Positions 1 through 5,828 are shown, counted from the stretch's first letter. The stretch is DNA of 6,959 bases from an uncultured Alphaproteobacteria bacterium (GCA_937124505.1 CAKZKV010000109.1:1-6959), one strand, 5' to 3'. A program made the numbers and translations. Notes: a model not told the origin generated them from the sequence alone.

Positions 1-23
1 GCGCAAGCTGTCCGATAATTCAT
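1..23 (-). CDS. Possible start of next operon gene (7 codons only)
   Basis: Five bases after the TolC-family stop codon (TGA at 31-29) there is an ATG on the minus strand at 23-21. It is followed by open codons reading M N Y R T A C up to the left edge. The spacing matches the tight packing of the three genes upstream, so this is plausibly the start of a fourth operon gene. The fragment is far too short to identify, and no strong Shine-Dalgarno precedes the ATG. If the operon is a secretion system, an inner-membrane transporter or adaptor gene would be expected here, but nothing in these bases shows it. Confidence 0.3.
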
Positions 24-28
24 AACCG

Positions 29-1330
29 TCAGATTAAATCGTGACTTTTACAATTGAGCTGCATTTCATAAAGAAGTTTATTCTTTTTCAGATAAGAGTC
101 TTTCAGACGTTCATCACTTTCAATCAGTTCAATCACGTTAATATTTCCGAGCCTGAAATTTTCTTCATTCAGTTTTGTCTGGGCAATATTGGAGGCGATT
201 TCGGTTTCCGTGAGCCCTAACGCATTTTTGTTTGCATCAATCTGATTATACGCCAGTTTGACGTCACGGCGCAGATCTTTCAAAATTTGTTCTTTTTTAT
301 AACCAAGCTCTTTCACCTGACTTTTGACACGTTCCACGGCGGCATCACGTTTCCCCCCGTCAAAAAGCTTGTATCTGAGGCGAAACTCAGCAGATAATTC
401 CCTCTCTATTCCGATACGTCCGCCATCATTATGAGATTGATCCGCAGAGAGGTTAAACGTGACCTCCGGCATATATTTACTTTTTTCAGCCTGAAGGTTC
501 TCCTGCATGGCTTCTATTTCCAGGGTGCTGGCGAGAACCTGTGAATTACTCTCATTCAGGACTTTGGTGTAGTAATACAGGCTTAATTTATTTGGGTTCA
601 GTTCTTCAGGGGGCAGGGCGACAAAGTCGTTGGGTAATTTACCGGCCAGAAATTCAAGATTGCTTTTGGCATCATTCAGAGAAGACTGAACCCGGTTAAG
701 TTCCGTGGTGGCGTAGGCCAGACGGGAATTCGCATAGTCCAGCATCACTTTAGCAGCCGCCCCAGCTTCGAATAACTCTTCAATAATGCCAACTGTATGT
801 TGGATTTTAATCAGCAGGGATTTAATGATTTTGATATCTTCCTGGTAGCGAAGTGCCTTTAGATAATTTTCGACCGTTTCATTAATGACATCAATAACTT
901 CCGTTTTTGTATGGAACTCTGAGGCGCCTGTTAGTTTCTCTCTGTTTCTTATTTCGTGGGTTGTTTTAAATCCGTCAAACACCATTTGAGAGAGTGTTAA
1001 TGAGAAACCTCCTGAATTGTTTGTCCCACCAGCTCCGCTCGTACTTCCGGCAGTCGGGCTGTTGAATTGGCGTCCGCCGTTAATATTCAGGAATACCTCG
1101 GGATAAAACTCGGCTTCTTTTTCAGCAATGGAATGGCGCGCTTGCTCTTCACGAGACTTTATCAGGTTAATATCCGGGTTCTCATAGAGCGCGAATAAAA
1201 CCATGGAATTCAAAGAGATTGGAAAGCCAGTTTCCTCCTGTTCGTTAGCCAGGGTATGGGTAACAAACAAGAAAGATAGCCCTAAAGTCAAAGCAAGGAC
1301 AAGATAAGTCTGTTGTATGCAACGAATCAT
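29..1330 (-). CDS. TolC-family outer membrane efflux/secretion channel
   Basis: This 433-aa protein has the length and architecture of the outer membrane efflux protein (OEP/TolC) family, whose trimers form an outer-membrane beta barrel with a periplasmic alpha-helical duct. Residues 1-28 look like a Sec signal peptide: a short basic start, a hydrophobic core, and a likely cut after THTLA. The family's two-fold internal repeat is visible. YPEVFLNING (77-86) with LSQMVFDGF (113-121) in the first half matches YMPEVTFNLSA (286-296) with YKLFDGG (320-326) in the second. Long helices follow each strand pair (about 125-230 and 328-425), ending with a typical ENFRLGNINVIELIESDERL segment. Its ATG overlaps the preceding stop codon as TAATG, so translation is probably coupled to the MotB-like gene. 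That context argues for a dedicated type I secretion duct rather than a general drug-efflux TolC, by analogy with SiiC of Salmonella SPI-4. The family call is firm; the substrate is unknown. Confidence 0.92.
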   Translation of the reverse strand: MIRCIQQTYLVLALTLGLSFLFVTHTLANEQEETGFPISLNSMVLFALYENPDINLIKSREEQARHSIAEKEAEFYPEVFLNINGGRQFNSPTAGSTSGAGGTNNSGGFSLTLSQMVFDGFKTTHEIRNREKLTGASEFHTKTEVIDVINETVENYLKALRYQEDIKIIKSLLIKIQHTVGIIEELFEAGAAAKVMLDYANSRLAYATTELNRVQSSLNDAKSNLEFLAGKLPNDFVALPPEELNPNKLSLYYYTKVLNESNSQVLASTLEIEAMQENLQAEKSKYMPEVTFNLSADQSHNDGGRIGIERELSAEFRLRYKLFDGGKRDAAVERVKSQVKELGYKKEQILKDLRRDVKLAYNQIDANKNALGLTETEIASNIAQTKLNEENFRLGNINVIELIESDERLKDSYLKKNKLLYEMQLNCKSHDLI

Positions 1331-1911
1331 TACTGTTTTTCAAATATTATACGGACCCATTGATAAGAGTCATCAATTTCTTCCCCTTCAATAACAGCAG
1401 GCTCTATGATCTCCGGTTGGAAACCGGCCTGAATGATCGCATTACGGACGTTTAGCATGCGCGCCAAGGCGACTTTTCGTGCCGCATTTTCGTAGGTCTT
1501 GGGATTCTTTGTCGCTTCCAGACGGATGTTATAATTCGCCCCTTTGTTTTCTCTGTAAACGGCCATTTTTTCTTTTATTTCTTCCAGATTTTCTGCGAGA
1601 AGAGAGATCGCATCTTTTCCAAAGAAAATAATCAAGGTGTTCTCTTTTTTATTAAAAACGATCTTTTGTTCTTTTGACTTTGCGAATTCTGTCTGGATTT
1701 GCGATACTTTGACTTCCTCCTCACTTTTAGCCATAATCTGCTCTGTTTCTTTTTGAGCGAGAACCTGGCTTTTAAAAATCAGAATATGAAAGTAGAGGGC
1801 TGTTGCGACAATCATCAAAAAGAAGATAAACATGATAATCATGGCGGATAAAATATCCACGAAACCGGGCCACGCAATGGCTGAGAGGTCGTCTTCTCTT
1901 CTTCCTGACAT
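1330..1911 (-). CDS. MotB/OmpA-like inner-membrane protein, proton-channel partner
   Basis: This 193-aa protein has a short cytoplasmic N-terminus, one membrane helix (about 19-46) and a periplasmic region. The helix opens with WPGFVDILSAMI, the MotB/TolR/ExbD-type signature; Asp19 sits where those families carry the proton-binding aspartate. A charged linker (about 50-82) leads to a C-terminal domain (about 84-193) resembling a divergent OmpA-like peptidoglycan-binding fold. VALARMLNVRNAI (147-159) fits the LSxxRAxxVxxxL helix and keeps its arginine as Arg151. The usual GHTD motif reads EATK (132-135), so the aspartate that contacts diaminopimelate in OmpA appears lost. The gene starts 5 bp after the MotA-like stop and overlaps the TolC-family start by one base. 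It is much shorter than flagellar MotB (about 300 aa) and close to the roughly 210 aa of Salmonella SiiA. The likely role is the plug/stator half of an ion-driven complex with the upstream gene product; what it powers is inferred only from context. Confidence 0.8.
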   Translation of the reverse strand: MSGRREDDLSAIAWPGFVDILSAMIIMFIFFLMIVATALYFHILIFKSQVLAQKETEQIMAKSEEEVKVSQIQTEFAKSKEQKIVFNKKENTLIIFFGKDAISLLAENLEEIKEKMAVYRENKGANYNIRLEATKNPKTYENAARKVALARMLNVRNAIIQAGFQPEIIEPAVIEGEEIDDSYQWVRIIFEKQ

Positions 1912-1916
1912 GTCTT

Positions 1917-3731
1917 TTACTCTTTTCTTTTACCTTTTTTGAAAAGCTTGCCAATAAAACTCTGTTGCTGCTCTGGCCCCGCTTCATAGGAAACTTTAAA
2001 TTCTTTTGAATTCTGATTATGCATTTCCCGTACAAGTTTTTTGAGGACCGTAATATGGTTTTTATTTAAAATGACGTTTTGTTTGTTCAGGGCTTTCAGA
2101 AGTTTTTCTATATCGCTTAGATGGGAGATAAAACTTTGAGGTTCAATTTGATTGGATGTGATGGTCTGCAGGGTTTCAAGTTCTTTTGTGTGAATTTTTA
2201 ACAGGGTTTGTTCAACTGACTTTACATCTTTTTGCAGGGTTTCAAGTTCAGACTTGTCCTTTGCCGTATCCCCCAGTTTTGCGAGTTCTGTATTTATTTT
2301 ATCCAGAGCCTGTTGTGTTGTTTTATAAACCTGATTAAGGCTGTCTTTGAGGGTTGTCGCAATGAGTCTGGATTCCTTTTCTGTGACAGTTCCCAGTTTT
2401 TCCAGGCCGATTGCAACCTTATTTAATGCCGTTTGCGAAGTTTTGTTTGATTGCTCCAGACTGTCTTTCAGCGTTTTATCAAGAGTATTTGTCATTTGAT
2501 GAATATGCGTACTCATTTCTGACAGTTTATCTGAAGACGTGTTTGTTAAGCCATGAATGGCTTGGGTAATATGCTGTGAGTTTTCGATTAATTGACCGTG
2601 TTGGAGCGTTAAATGATCAAGTGACCGTGCTGTATTTTTAAATTGCTCGGCGACATGGTTCTGGCCTGTTGCAATATCCCCCAACGTTGAATGAACAGCT
2701 TCCGATTGTTCAAGAGATTTATGAATGGCTTGTGACAGGTAGGCAATACGTGTGTTTGTTTTTGTGGAAAGGTGTACGTAGCCGGCAAGCCATGTTTGCA
2801 GGTCGTCTTTTGTGGCAGGTTGTGCAGTTTCGTCGCCGTCCTTCCCGCCTTCTTTTTCCGGTGTAAACGAAGGAATGCGGTTATCAATCCAGCGGCTGGC
2901 AGCTTCAATAAAATTATCTTGAGCGCCCCCACACAAGTGGTTGAAAAAGCCAATCAATAAGGAGCCGGACAGACCAAAAAGTGACGAGCTGAAGGCCAGT
3001 CCCATGCCTTGCAATGGGGCGGACAATGAAGAAATAAAAGTGGACATCGTCTCGGCATTAATTTCCCCGCTGTCTCCACCAAGATTGGACATTCCTGACA
3101 TGGCCTCACCTACGGCATCAATTGTTTTCAGGAGTCCTAAAAATGTCCCGAGCAGGCCGAGCATAACCAGAATGCCGGCGTTAAAGCTAACGTCTGATCT
3201 GCGCAAGCGAATGCGATAGCCAAGTTTCGATTTAATAATGCGTGCATCATTGTCTGAAAAATTTGGGTGACCAAATATTTTTAAGTTATTGATATTATTG
3301 TGCATTTGCTTTGTGTTGAACAATGGAATTTTGTTCTCGAGTTCCAGATGAAGTTTATGCACATCTTCGTCACTGGCCGTGATATTTTTGGCTATTAATA
3401 CCTCGATTTTTTTCAGGAAAAGCGCTGTTGTATATAGTCTGTAATTATTCAAAAAGGTTTGAAATAACGATACGCTTAATAGAAAAATGATCAGGCCATT
3501 CAGAGCAACGTTTGTCTGGAAATACAAAAGCAGTGTATGAAACGAGTACACGATGATGGTAAGCACGATGAGCGCAACAGTAATCATCAAAGGGGTCAGG
3601 TAAGCGAACAAGGACGAGTCAATATGCCCTGAAAGCCTTTGTTCTTTTTGCTTTTTTCCAAAATTAAAGATGCCGAAGCGCCTGCCAGCATCTTTTTCTT
3701 TGTCTTCAATACTTAAAGAATCTGTTGTCAT
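1917..3731 (-). CDS. MotA/TolQ/ExbB-type proton-channel protein with long coiled-coil tail
   Basis: This is a 604-aa inner-membrane protein. Two N-terminal hydrophobic helices (about 41-72 and 75-97) are followed by a cytoplasmic stretch. The conserved channel pair comes next: helix three (about 184-206, containing GLLGTFLGLLKTI) and helix four (about 237-263, with PLQGMGLAFSSSLFGLSGS). These match the MotA/TolQ/ExbB proton-channel domain. After about residue 290 the protein is a long, soluble, heptad-rich tail with Gln, Ser, Thr and Lys in abundance. It includes a 40-aa tandem duplication (420-499) and ends in a basic FKKGKRKE. Flagellar MotA is about 290 aa and ExbB/TolQ about 230-240, so the tail is the unusual part; SiiB of Salmonella and ZorA of Zorya defence also carry extended tails. 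The next gene encodes a MotB-like partner 5 bp away. The likely role is converting proton or sodium flow into mechanical work or a signal. The channel family is well supported; the output is unknown. Confidence 0.82.
   Translation of the reverse strand: MTTDSLSIEDKEKDAGRRFGIFNFGKKQKEQRLSGHIDSSLFAYLTPLMITVALIVLTIIVYSFHTLLLYFQTNVALNGLIIFLLSVSLFQTFLNNYRLYTTALFLKKIEVLIAKNITASDEDVHKLHLELENKIPLFNTKQMHNNINNLKIFGHPNFSDNDARIIKSKLGYRIRLRRSDVSFNAGILVMLGLLGTFLGLLKTIDAVGEAMSGMSNLGGDSGEINAETMSTFISSLSAPLQGMGLAFSSSLFGLSGSLLIGFFNHLCGGAQDNFIEAASRWIDNRIPSFTPEKEGGKDGDETAQPATKDDLQTWLAGYVHLSTKTNTRIAYLSQAIHKSLEQSEAVHSTLGDIATGQNHVAEQFKNTARSLDHLTLQHGQLIENSQHITQAIHGLTNTSSDKLSEMSTHIHQMTNTLDKTLKDSLEQSNKTSQTALNKVAIGLEKLGTVTEKESRLIATTLKDSLNQVYKTTQQALDKINTELAKLGDTAKDKSELETLQKDVKSVEQTLLKIHTKELETLQTITSNQIEPQSFISHLSDIEKLLKALNKQNVILNKNHITVLKKLVREMHNQNSKEFKVSYEAGPEQQQSFIGKLFKKGKRKE
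2235..2474 (-). repeat. Divergent 120-bp tandem duplication in the coiled-coil tail
   Basis: Two adjacent 120-bp units (2355-2474, then 2235-2354 in reading order) encode 40-aa repeats that both begin TLKDSL[E/N]Q. They share the pattern KT.Q.AL.K...LEKLG/LAKLG. DNA similarity persists at the same 120-bp offset: ctgtcttt occurs at 2341 and 2461, and cccagtttt near 2272 and 2392. The duplication keeps frame and lengthens the cytoplasmic coiled coil by 40 residues. The copies have diverged, so it is not recent. Confidence 0.75.
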
Positions 3732-3740
3732 ATAAAAATT

Positions 3741-3758
3741 CCCCCCAGGAGTCGGGGG
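3741..3758 (-). promoter_or_regulatory. GC hairpin over the RBS of the MotA-like gene (attenuator-like)
   Basis: In the minus-strand leader, CCCCC (3758-3754), a 7-nt loop and GGGGGG (3746-3741) can form a 5-bp all-GC stem. AATTTTTAT and then the ATG follow immediately. The G-run is also the only Shine-Dalgarno-like sequence, 9 nt before the start codon. The hairpin could therefore hide the ribosome-binding site. Because a T-run follows, it could also act as a weak intrinsic terminator in front of the operon. The stem is short, so this is a candidate only. Confidence 0.4.
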
Positions 3759-3780
3759 TCAAGAGTGATTAATCTATTTG

Positions 3781-3810
3781 ATTATAATGGAAAAAACAAA
3801 GGCTTGTCTA
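3781..3810 (-). promoter_or_regulatory. Sigma-70-type promoter for the motor/TolC operon
   Basis: On the minus strand, TAGACA (3810-3805; 5 of 6 to TTGACA) lies 18 bp from a perfect TATAAT (3786-3781). This predicts transcription starting near 3774 and a leader of about 43 nt before the ATG at 3731. It is the best promoter match seen in the window, and it sits between the rpoH terminator and the first gene of the operon, as an independent operon promoter should. Confidence 0.7.
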
Positions 3811-3813
3811 TAG

Positions 3814-3829
3814 TTCCATGTTGATGGAA
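3814..3829. promoter_or_regulatory. Dyad TTCCAT-N4-ATGGAA next to the -35 box
   Basis: This perfect 6-bp inverted repeat with a 4-bp spacer lies 3 bp upstream of the -35 hexamer of the motor/TolC promoter, centred about 48 bp before the predicted start site. The symmetry and position suit a dimeric transcription factor, more likely an activator than a repressor. No regulator family can be named from these bases, and a 16-bp dyad can arise by chance. Confidence 0.35.
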
Positions 3830-3863
3830 ATGTCTTAAAAATCAAGGTACTTATTTTTCTATA

Positions 3864-3906
3864 ATAAAAGCCGGGCCGTCAAGGGGACGGACGGCCCGGT
3901 TTTTAT
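3864..3906 (-). terminator. Strong intrinsic terminator after rpoH (bidirectional form)
   Basis: A 10-bp perfect GC stem, ccgggccgtc (3871-3880) with gacggcccgg (3890-3899), has a 9-nt loop and is extended by A/T pairs on both sides (3864-3869 with 3901-3906). Read on the minus strand, the hairpin is followed by CTTTTATTAT, a good U-tract. It lies about 60 bp beyond the rpoH stop codon, ends that transcript, and insulates the motor/TolC promoter. The A-run/T-run symmetry means it could also stop plus-strand transcription. Confidence 0.9.
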
Positions 3907-3964
3907 ACCGCTATACCTCTTGGGATAGGCAGGGAGAGGGGGAGCGGAAACAGATTATTGGGGA

Positions 3965-4855
3965 TCAACTATTTGAAATCAAATCATTATGATTTGTCAG
4001 GTTTCTTGACAGATATGATTTGAGTTTTCCCATGGCGCGTTGCTCCAGTTGTCTGACACGCTCTTTACTGACGCCAAGGGCATCCCCCAGTTTTTCCAGT
4101 GTGATGCCATCATAGCTTAAGTGACGTTCGCGGATGATTTTCTGTTCCCGTTCTGTTAAAGCACCCAAGGCTTCATTGAGCCATTTTGAGCGGGATTCTG
4201 CATCTTTCATACCGATTACGACATCTTCCGGATTGAGTGCGTCGTCATCGGCCAGAAGATTTTGCCATTCATCGTCACTGTCACTACTGATCTGGGCATT
4301 CAGAGAGCTGTCGCCGCCGGACAGGCGTTGTTCCATACTTTCCACGTCCTTGACCTTGACGTTGAGTTTTTCGGCAATTTCCTGTCTGTGATTATCCTCC
4401 AGCCCTTCAATTTCTTCACGCCCTTCAATCATGGCGCGCAGACGGCGGTAGTTAAAGAAGAGGGACTTTTGGGCAGAGGTAGTGCCGGTGCGGACAATCG
4501 ACCAGTTGCGCAGGACGTAATCCTGTATGGCGGAGCGGATCCACCATGATGCATAGGTGGAAAAACGCAAATCCCGCTCCGGTTCAAATCTGGCCGCGGC
4601 CTGCATCAAACCGACATTGCCTTCCTGAATCAGGTCGCCCATCGGCAGGCCATAGTTTTTAAATTTCGATGCGACAGAAATGACCAGCCGCGTGTAGGAC
4701 TTGATCAGTTCATGCAGGGCTTTTTCGTCTCCGTCATTCTTCCAGCGCATCGCCAGATTTTTCTCATAATCACGCTCCAGAATAGGCGCGTTCATAGACG
4801 TACGAATATAATCAAGATTTGCTTTTTGCGTTTGCGGATCGTCGATATGGACCAT
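3965..4855 (-). CDS. rpoH: RNA polymerase heat-shock sigma factor RpoH (sigma-32)
   Basis: This 296-aa sigma-70-family protein has the usual length for sigma-32, which directs RNA polymerase to chaperone and protease promoters. Region 2 spans about 48-117: GDLIQEGNVGLMQAA (core binding), then RFSTYASWWIRSAIQDYVLRN covering -10 recognition and melting. QKSLFFNYR (129-137) is the RpoH box that separates this subfamily from other group 3 sigmas (E. coli has QRKLFFNLR). Region 4.2 is the helix-turn-helix TLEKLGDALGVSKERVRQLEQRA (about 252-274) for the -35 element. The ATG is preceded by GAGG at 5-nt spacing, supporting this start. The gene is followed by a strong terminator and preceded by phoH in the same direction, 86 bp away. 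Its ribosome-binding site lies within a 10-bp inverted repeat, hinting at translational control. Many alphaproteobacteria carry more than one rpoH; which paralogue this is cannot be told. Confidence 0.95.
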   Translation of the reverse strand: MVHIDDPQTQKANLDYIRTSMNAPILERDYEKNLAMRWKNDGDEKALHELIKSYTRLVISVASKFKNYGLPMGDLIQEGNVGLMQAAARFEPERDLRFSTYASWWIRSAIQDYVLRNWSIVRTGTTSAQKSLFFNYRRLRAMIEGREEIEGLEDNHRQEIAEKLNVKVKDVESMEQRLSGGDSSLNAQISSDSDDEWQNLLADDDALNPEDVVIGMKDAESRSKWLNEALGALTEREQKIIRERHLSYDGITLEKLGDALGVSKERVRQLEQRAMGKLKSYLSRNLTNHNDLISNS

Positions 4856-4908
4856 TTGTGCCTCTTATTTTTGTATTTATAAACTATATACGCTTCAGGA
4901 GGCACAAA
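4855..4908 (-). promoter_or_regulatory. Inverted repeat sequestering the rpoH RBS (candidate RNA thermosensor)
   Basis: On the minus strand, TTTGTGCCTC (4908-4899) is perfectly complementary to GAGGCACAAA (4864-4855). The latter contains the rpoH Shine-Dalgarno GAGG and the A of the ATG. Between the arms an inner imperfect hairpin can form, GTATATA (4891-4885) with TAAATAC (4879-4873): six pairs, one A-A mismatch and a 5-nt loop. The fold is therefore outer stem, internal loop, AU-rich inner stem, as in known RNA thermometers. It operates only if transcription starts upstream of 4908, for example by read-through from phoH. TATAGT (4888-4883) and TATAAA (4881-4876) inside the loop could be -10 boxes, but no good -35 stands at the right distance. 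Confidence 0.55.
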
Positions 4909-4916
4909 AGTTACGC

Positions 4917-4943
4917 AAAAAATTAAAAAAAATTTAATTTTTT
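4917..4943. other. AT-only palindrome between phoH and rpoH
   Basis: AAAAAATT (4917-4924) and AATTTTTT (4936-4943) form an 8-bp inverted repeat with an 11-nt A/T loop, overlapping the phoH stop codon (TAA, 4944-4942). All 27 bases are A or T. It may act as an UP-like element or a bendable tract ahead of rpoH. It lacks the GC stem expected of an intrinsic terminator, so phoH transcripts may continue into rpoH. Confidence 0.4.
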
Positions 4944-5670
4944 ACAAAACCTCCAGCATTTCTGCGACAAGTGGGTGACGCACGATATCTTCCTGATTTA
5001 GATAGATCACGGCGATATTTTTCAGGGCCTCGAAGCGATGGGCGACATTTGCGAGGCCTGACATACCCTCCAGAAGGTCGGATTGTTCCGGGTCGCCCGT
5101 GACCACCATTGTTGAATGCCAGCCCAGTCTGGAAAGCAGCATTTTGAGCTGGCCGTAGGTGCAGTTCTGGGCTTCGTCGATCACGACAAACGCATTGTTC
5201 AGTGTGCGTCCGCGCATAAAGCCAACGGGGGCGATTTCAATTGTGCCGTCATCCATATACTGGCGGACTTTCTTGCCGCCCATACGGTCGCCCATCGCAT
5301 CATAAAGCGGTCGAAGGTAAGGGGCCATTTTTTCATGCATATCGCCCGGTAAATATCCAAGGGACTCCCCGGCTTCCATCGCGGGGCGGGAGAGGACGAT
5401 CCGCTCCACGTCTCCGCGCTCCAGGGCTTCAACAGCGGCGGCAATGGCGAGGTAGGTCTTGCCCGTTCCGGCGGGGCCAATGGCCATGGTCAGGTTATAA
5501 TCCGAAATTGCTTTCATCAGTTTTTCCTGTCCGGGGGAGCGGGGCTTGATATTTTTCACATATTTTTTGTCCCGGCGGTTATCAATATCGTCATCCAGTG
5601 GATGCCATTCTGATCCTGAGTGTAAGGGCTGGATTTTGGACGCAGTTGTACGGCGGGATTTCTTGCTCAT
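4942..5670 (-). CDS. phoH: PhoH-family ATPase, short form
   Basis: This 242-aa P-loop ATPase is of the PhoH family, cytoplasmic proteins related to the helicase superfamily 1 core and linked to RNA metabolism and, in E. coli, phosphate starvation. Walker A is GPAGTGKT (65-72) and Walker B with its DEAQ box is FVVIDEAQN (161-169); TGDPEQSDL (191-199) is the following nucleotide-sensing motif. GYLPGDMHEKMAPYLRPLYD (105-124) and FMRGRTLNNA (151-160) are family signatures. It resembles E. coli PhoH more than the longer PhoL/YbeZ type, and no ybeY or miaB neighbour is seen. I chose ATG 5670, which begins MSKKSRR, because AAGGAGT stands 5 nt upstream of it. The same frame stays open to an ATG at 5901, but the added 77 residues show no PhoH resemblance and a promoter-like element lies inside them. 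The gene is divergent from glmM and could be cotranscribed with rpoH. The biochemical function of PhoH proteins is still poorly defined. Confidence 0.9.
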   Translation of the reverse strand: MSKKSRRTTASKIQPLHSGSEWHPLDDDIDNRRDKKYVKNIKPRSPGQEKLMKAISDYNLTMAIGPAGTGKTYLAIAAAVEALERGDVERIVLSRPAMEAGESLGYLPGDMHEKMAPYLRPLYDAMGDRMGGKKVRQYMDDGTIEIAPVGFMRGRTLNNAFVVIDEAQNCTYGQLKMLLSRLGWHSTMVVTGDPEQSDLLEGMSGLANVAHRFEALKNIAVIYLNQEDIVRHPLVAEMLEVL

Positions 5671-5675
5671 GTGGC

Positions 5676-5682
5676 ACTCCTT
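5676..5682 (-). promoter_or_regulatory. Ribosome-binding site deciding the phoH start
   Basis: AAGGAGT on the minus strand ends 5 nt before the ATG at 5670. It is a near-ideal Shine-Dalgarno and the main reason for preferring this start over the in-frame ATG at 5901. Confidence 0.75.
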
Positions 5683-5713
5683 GCAGGTTGGGTGTGAAAA
5701 AGAGAGAAAAAGT

Positions 5714-5748
5714 TTTCTGTGAAGCGATAAATCAGGATATCGCAGAAA
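5714..5748 (-). promoter_or_regulatory. Hairpin in the phoH leader
   Basis: In the minus-strand transcript TTTCT (5748-5744) plus GCGATA (5743-5738) pair with TATCGC (5729-5724) plus AGAAA (5718-5714). The loop is 8 nt, and a 5-nt bulge (5723-5719) interrupts one side. That gives 11 pairs ending 43 nt before the phoH ATG. It lies within the leader predicted from the promoter candidate near 5830. It does not cover the ribosome-binding site and matches no riboswitch I recognise. Confidence 0.35.
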
Positions 5749-5828
5749 GGCCTTGTCAGTGAAAACGTGTTCGTAAGTATCAAAAGACTTCCTTATGCCG
5801 AGGACCGACAGAATCACATTACAATATG

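Noticed and set aside
2609..3219. Small open frames antisense or frame-shifted to the MotA-like gene
   Set aside because: They are shadows of the 604-aa coding frame, with no ribosome-binding site or recognisable domain.
1330..3731. Zorya anti-phage system (ZorA/ZorB)
   Set aside because: The channel pair and long tail resemble ZorA/ZorB, but the next gene is a TolC-family protein and no ZorC, ZorD or ZorE effector is present. The other flank is an insulated rpoH. The left flank beyond the window could still be checked.
1330..3731. Flagellar MotA/MotB or Tol-Pal TolQ/TolR
   Set aside because: The first protein is about twice MotA length, with two extra N-terminal helices region and a coiled-coil tail. 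The partner is too short for MotB and has an OmpA-like domain unlike TolR. No flagellar, tolA, tolB or pal gene is nearby.
3911..3928. Small hairpin ctatacc-tctt-gggatag downstream of rpoH
   Set aside because: It has a mismatch and a short stem and sits between the rpoH stop and the much stronger terminator; nothing indicates a separate role.
4917..4943. Intrinsic terminator of phoH
   Set aside because: The dyad is made only of A/T pairs with an 11-nt loop; it lacks the GC stem needed for termination, so it is recorded only as an AT palindrome.
5199..5549. Open frames overlapping phoH in other frames
   Set aside because: The phoH frame carries clear Walker A and B motifs; the overlapping frames give low-complexity Pro/Arg/Ser-rich translations typical of shadows.
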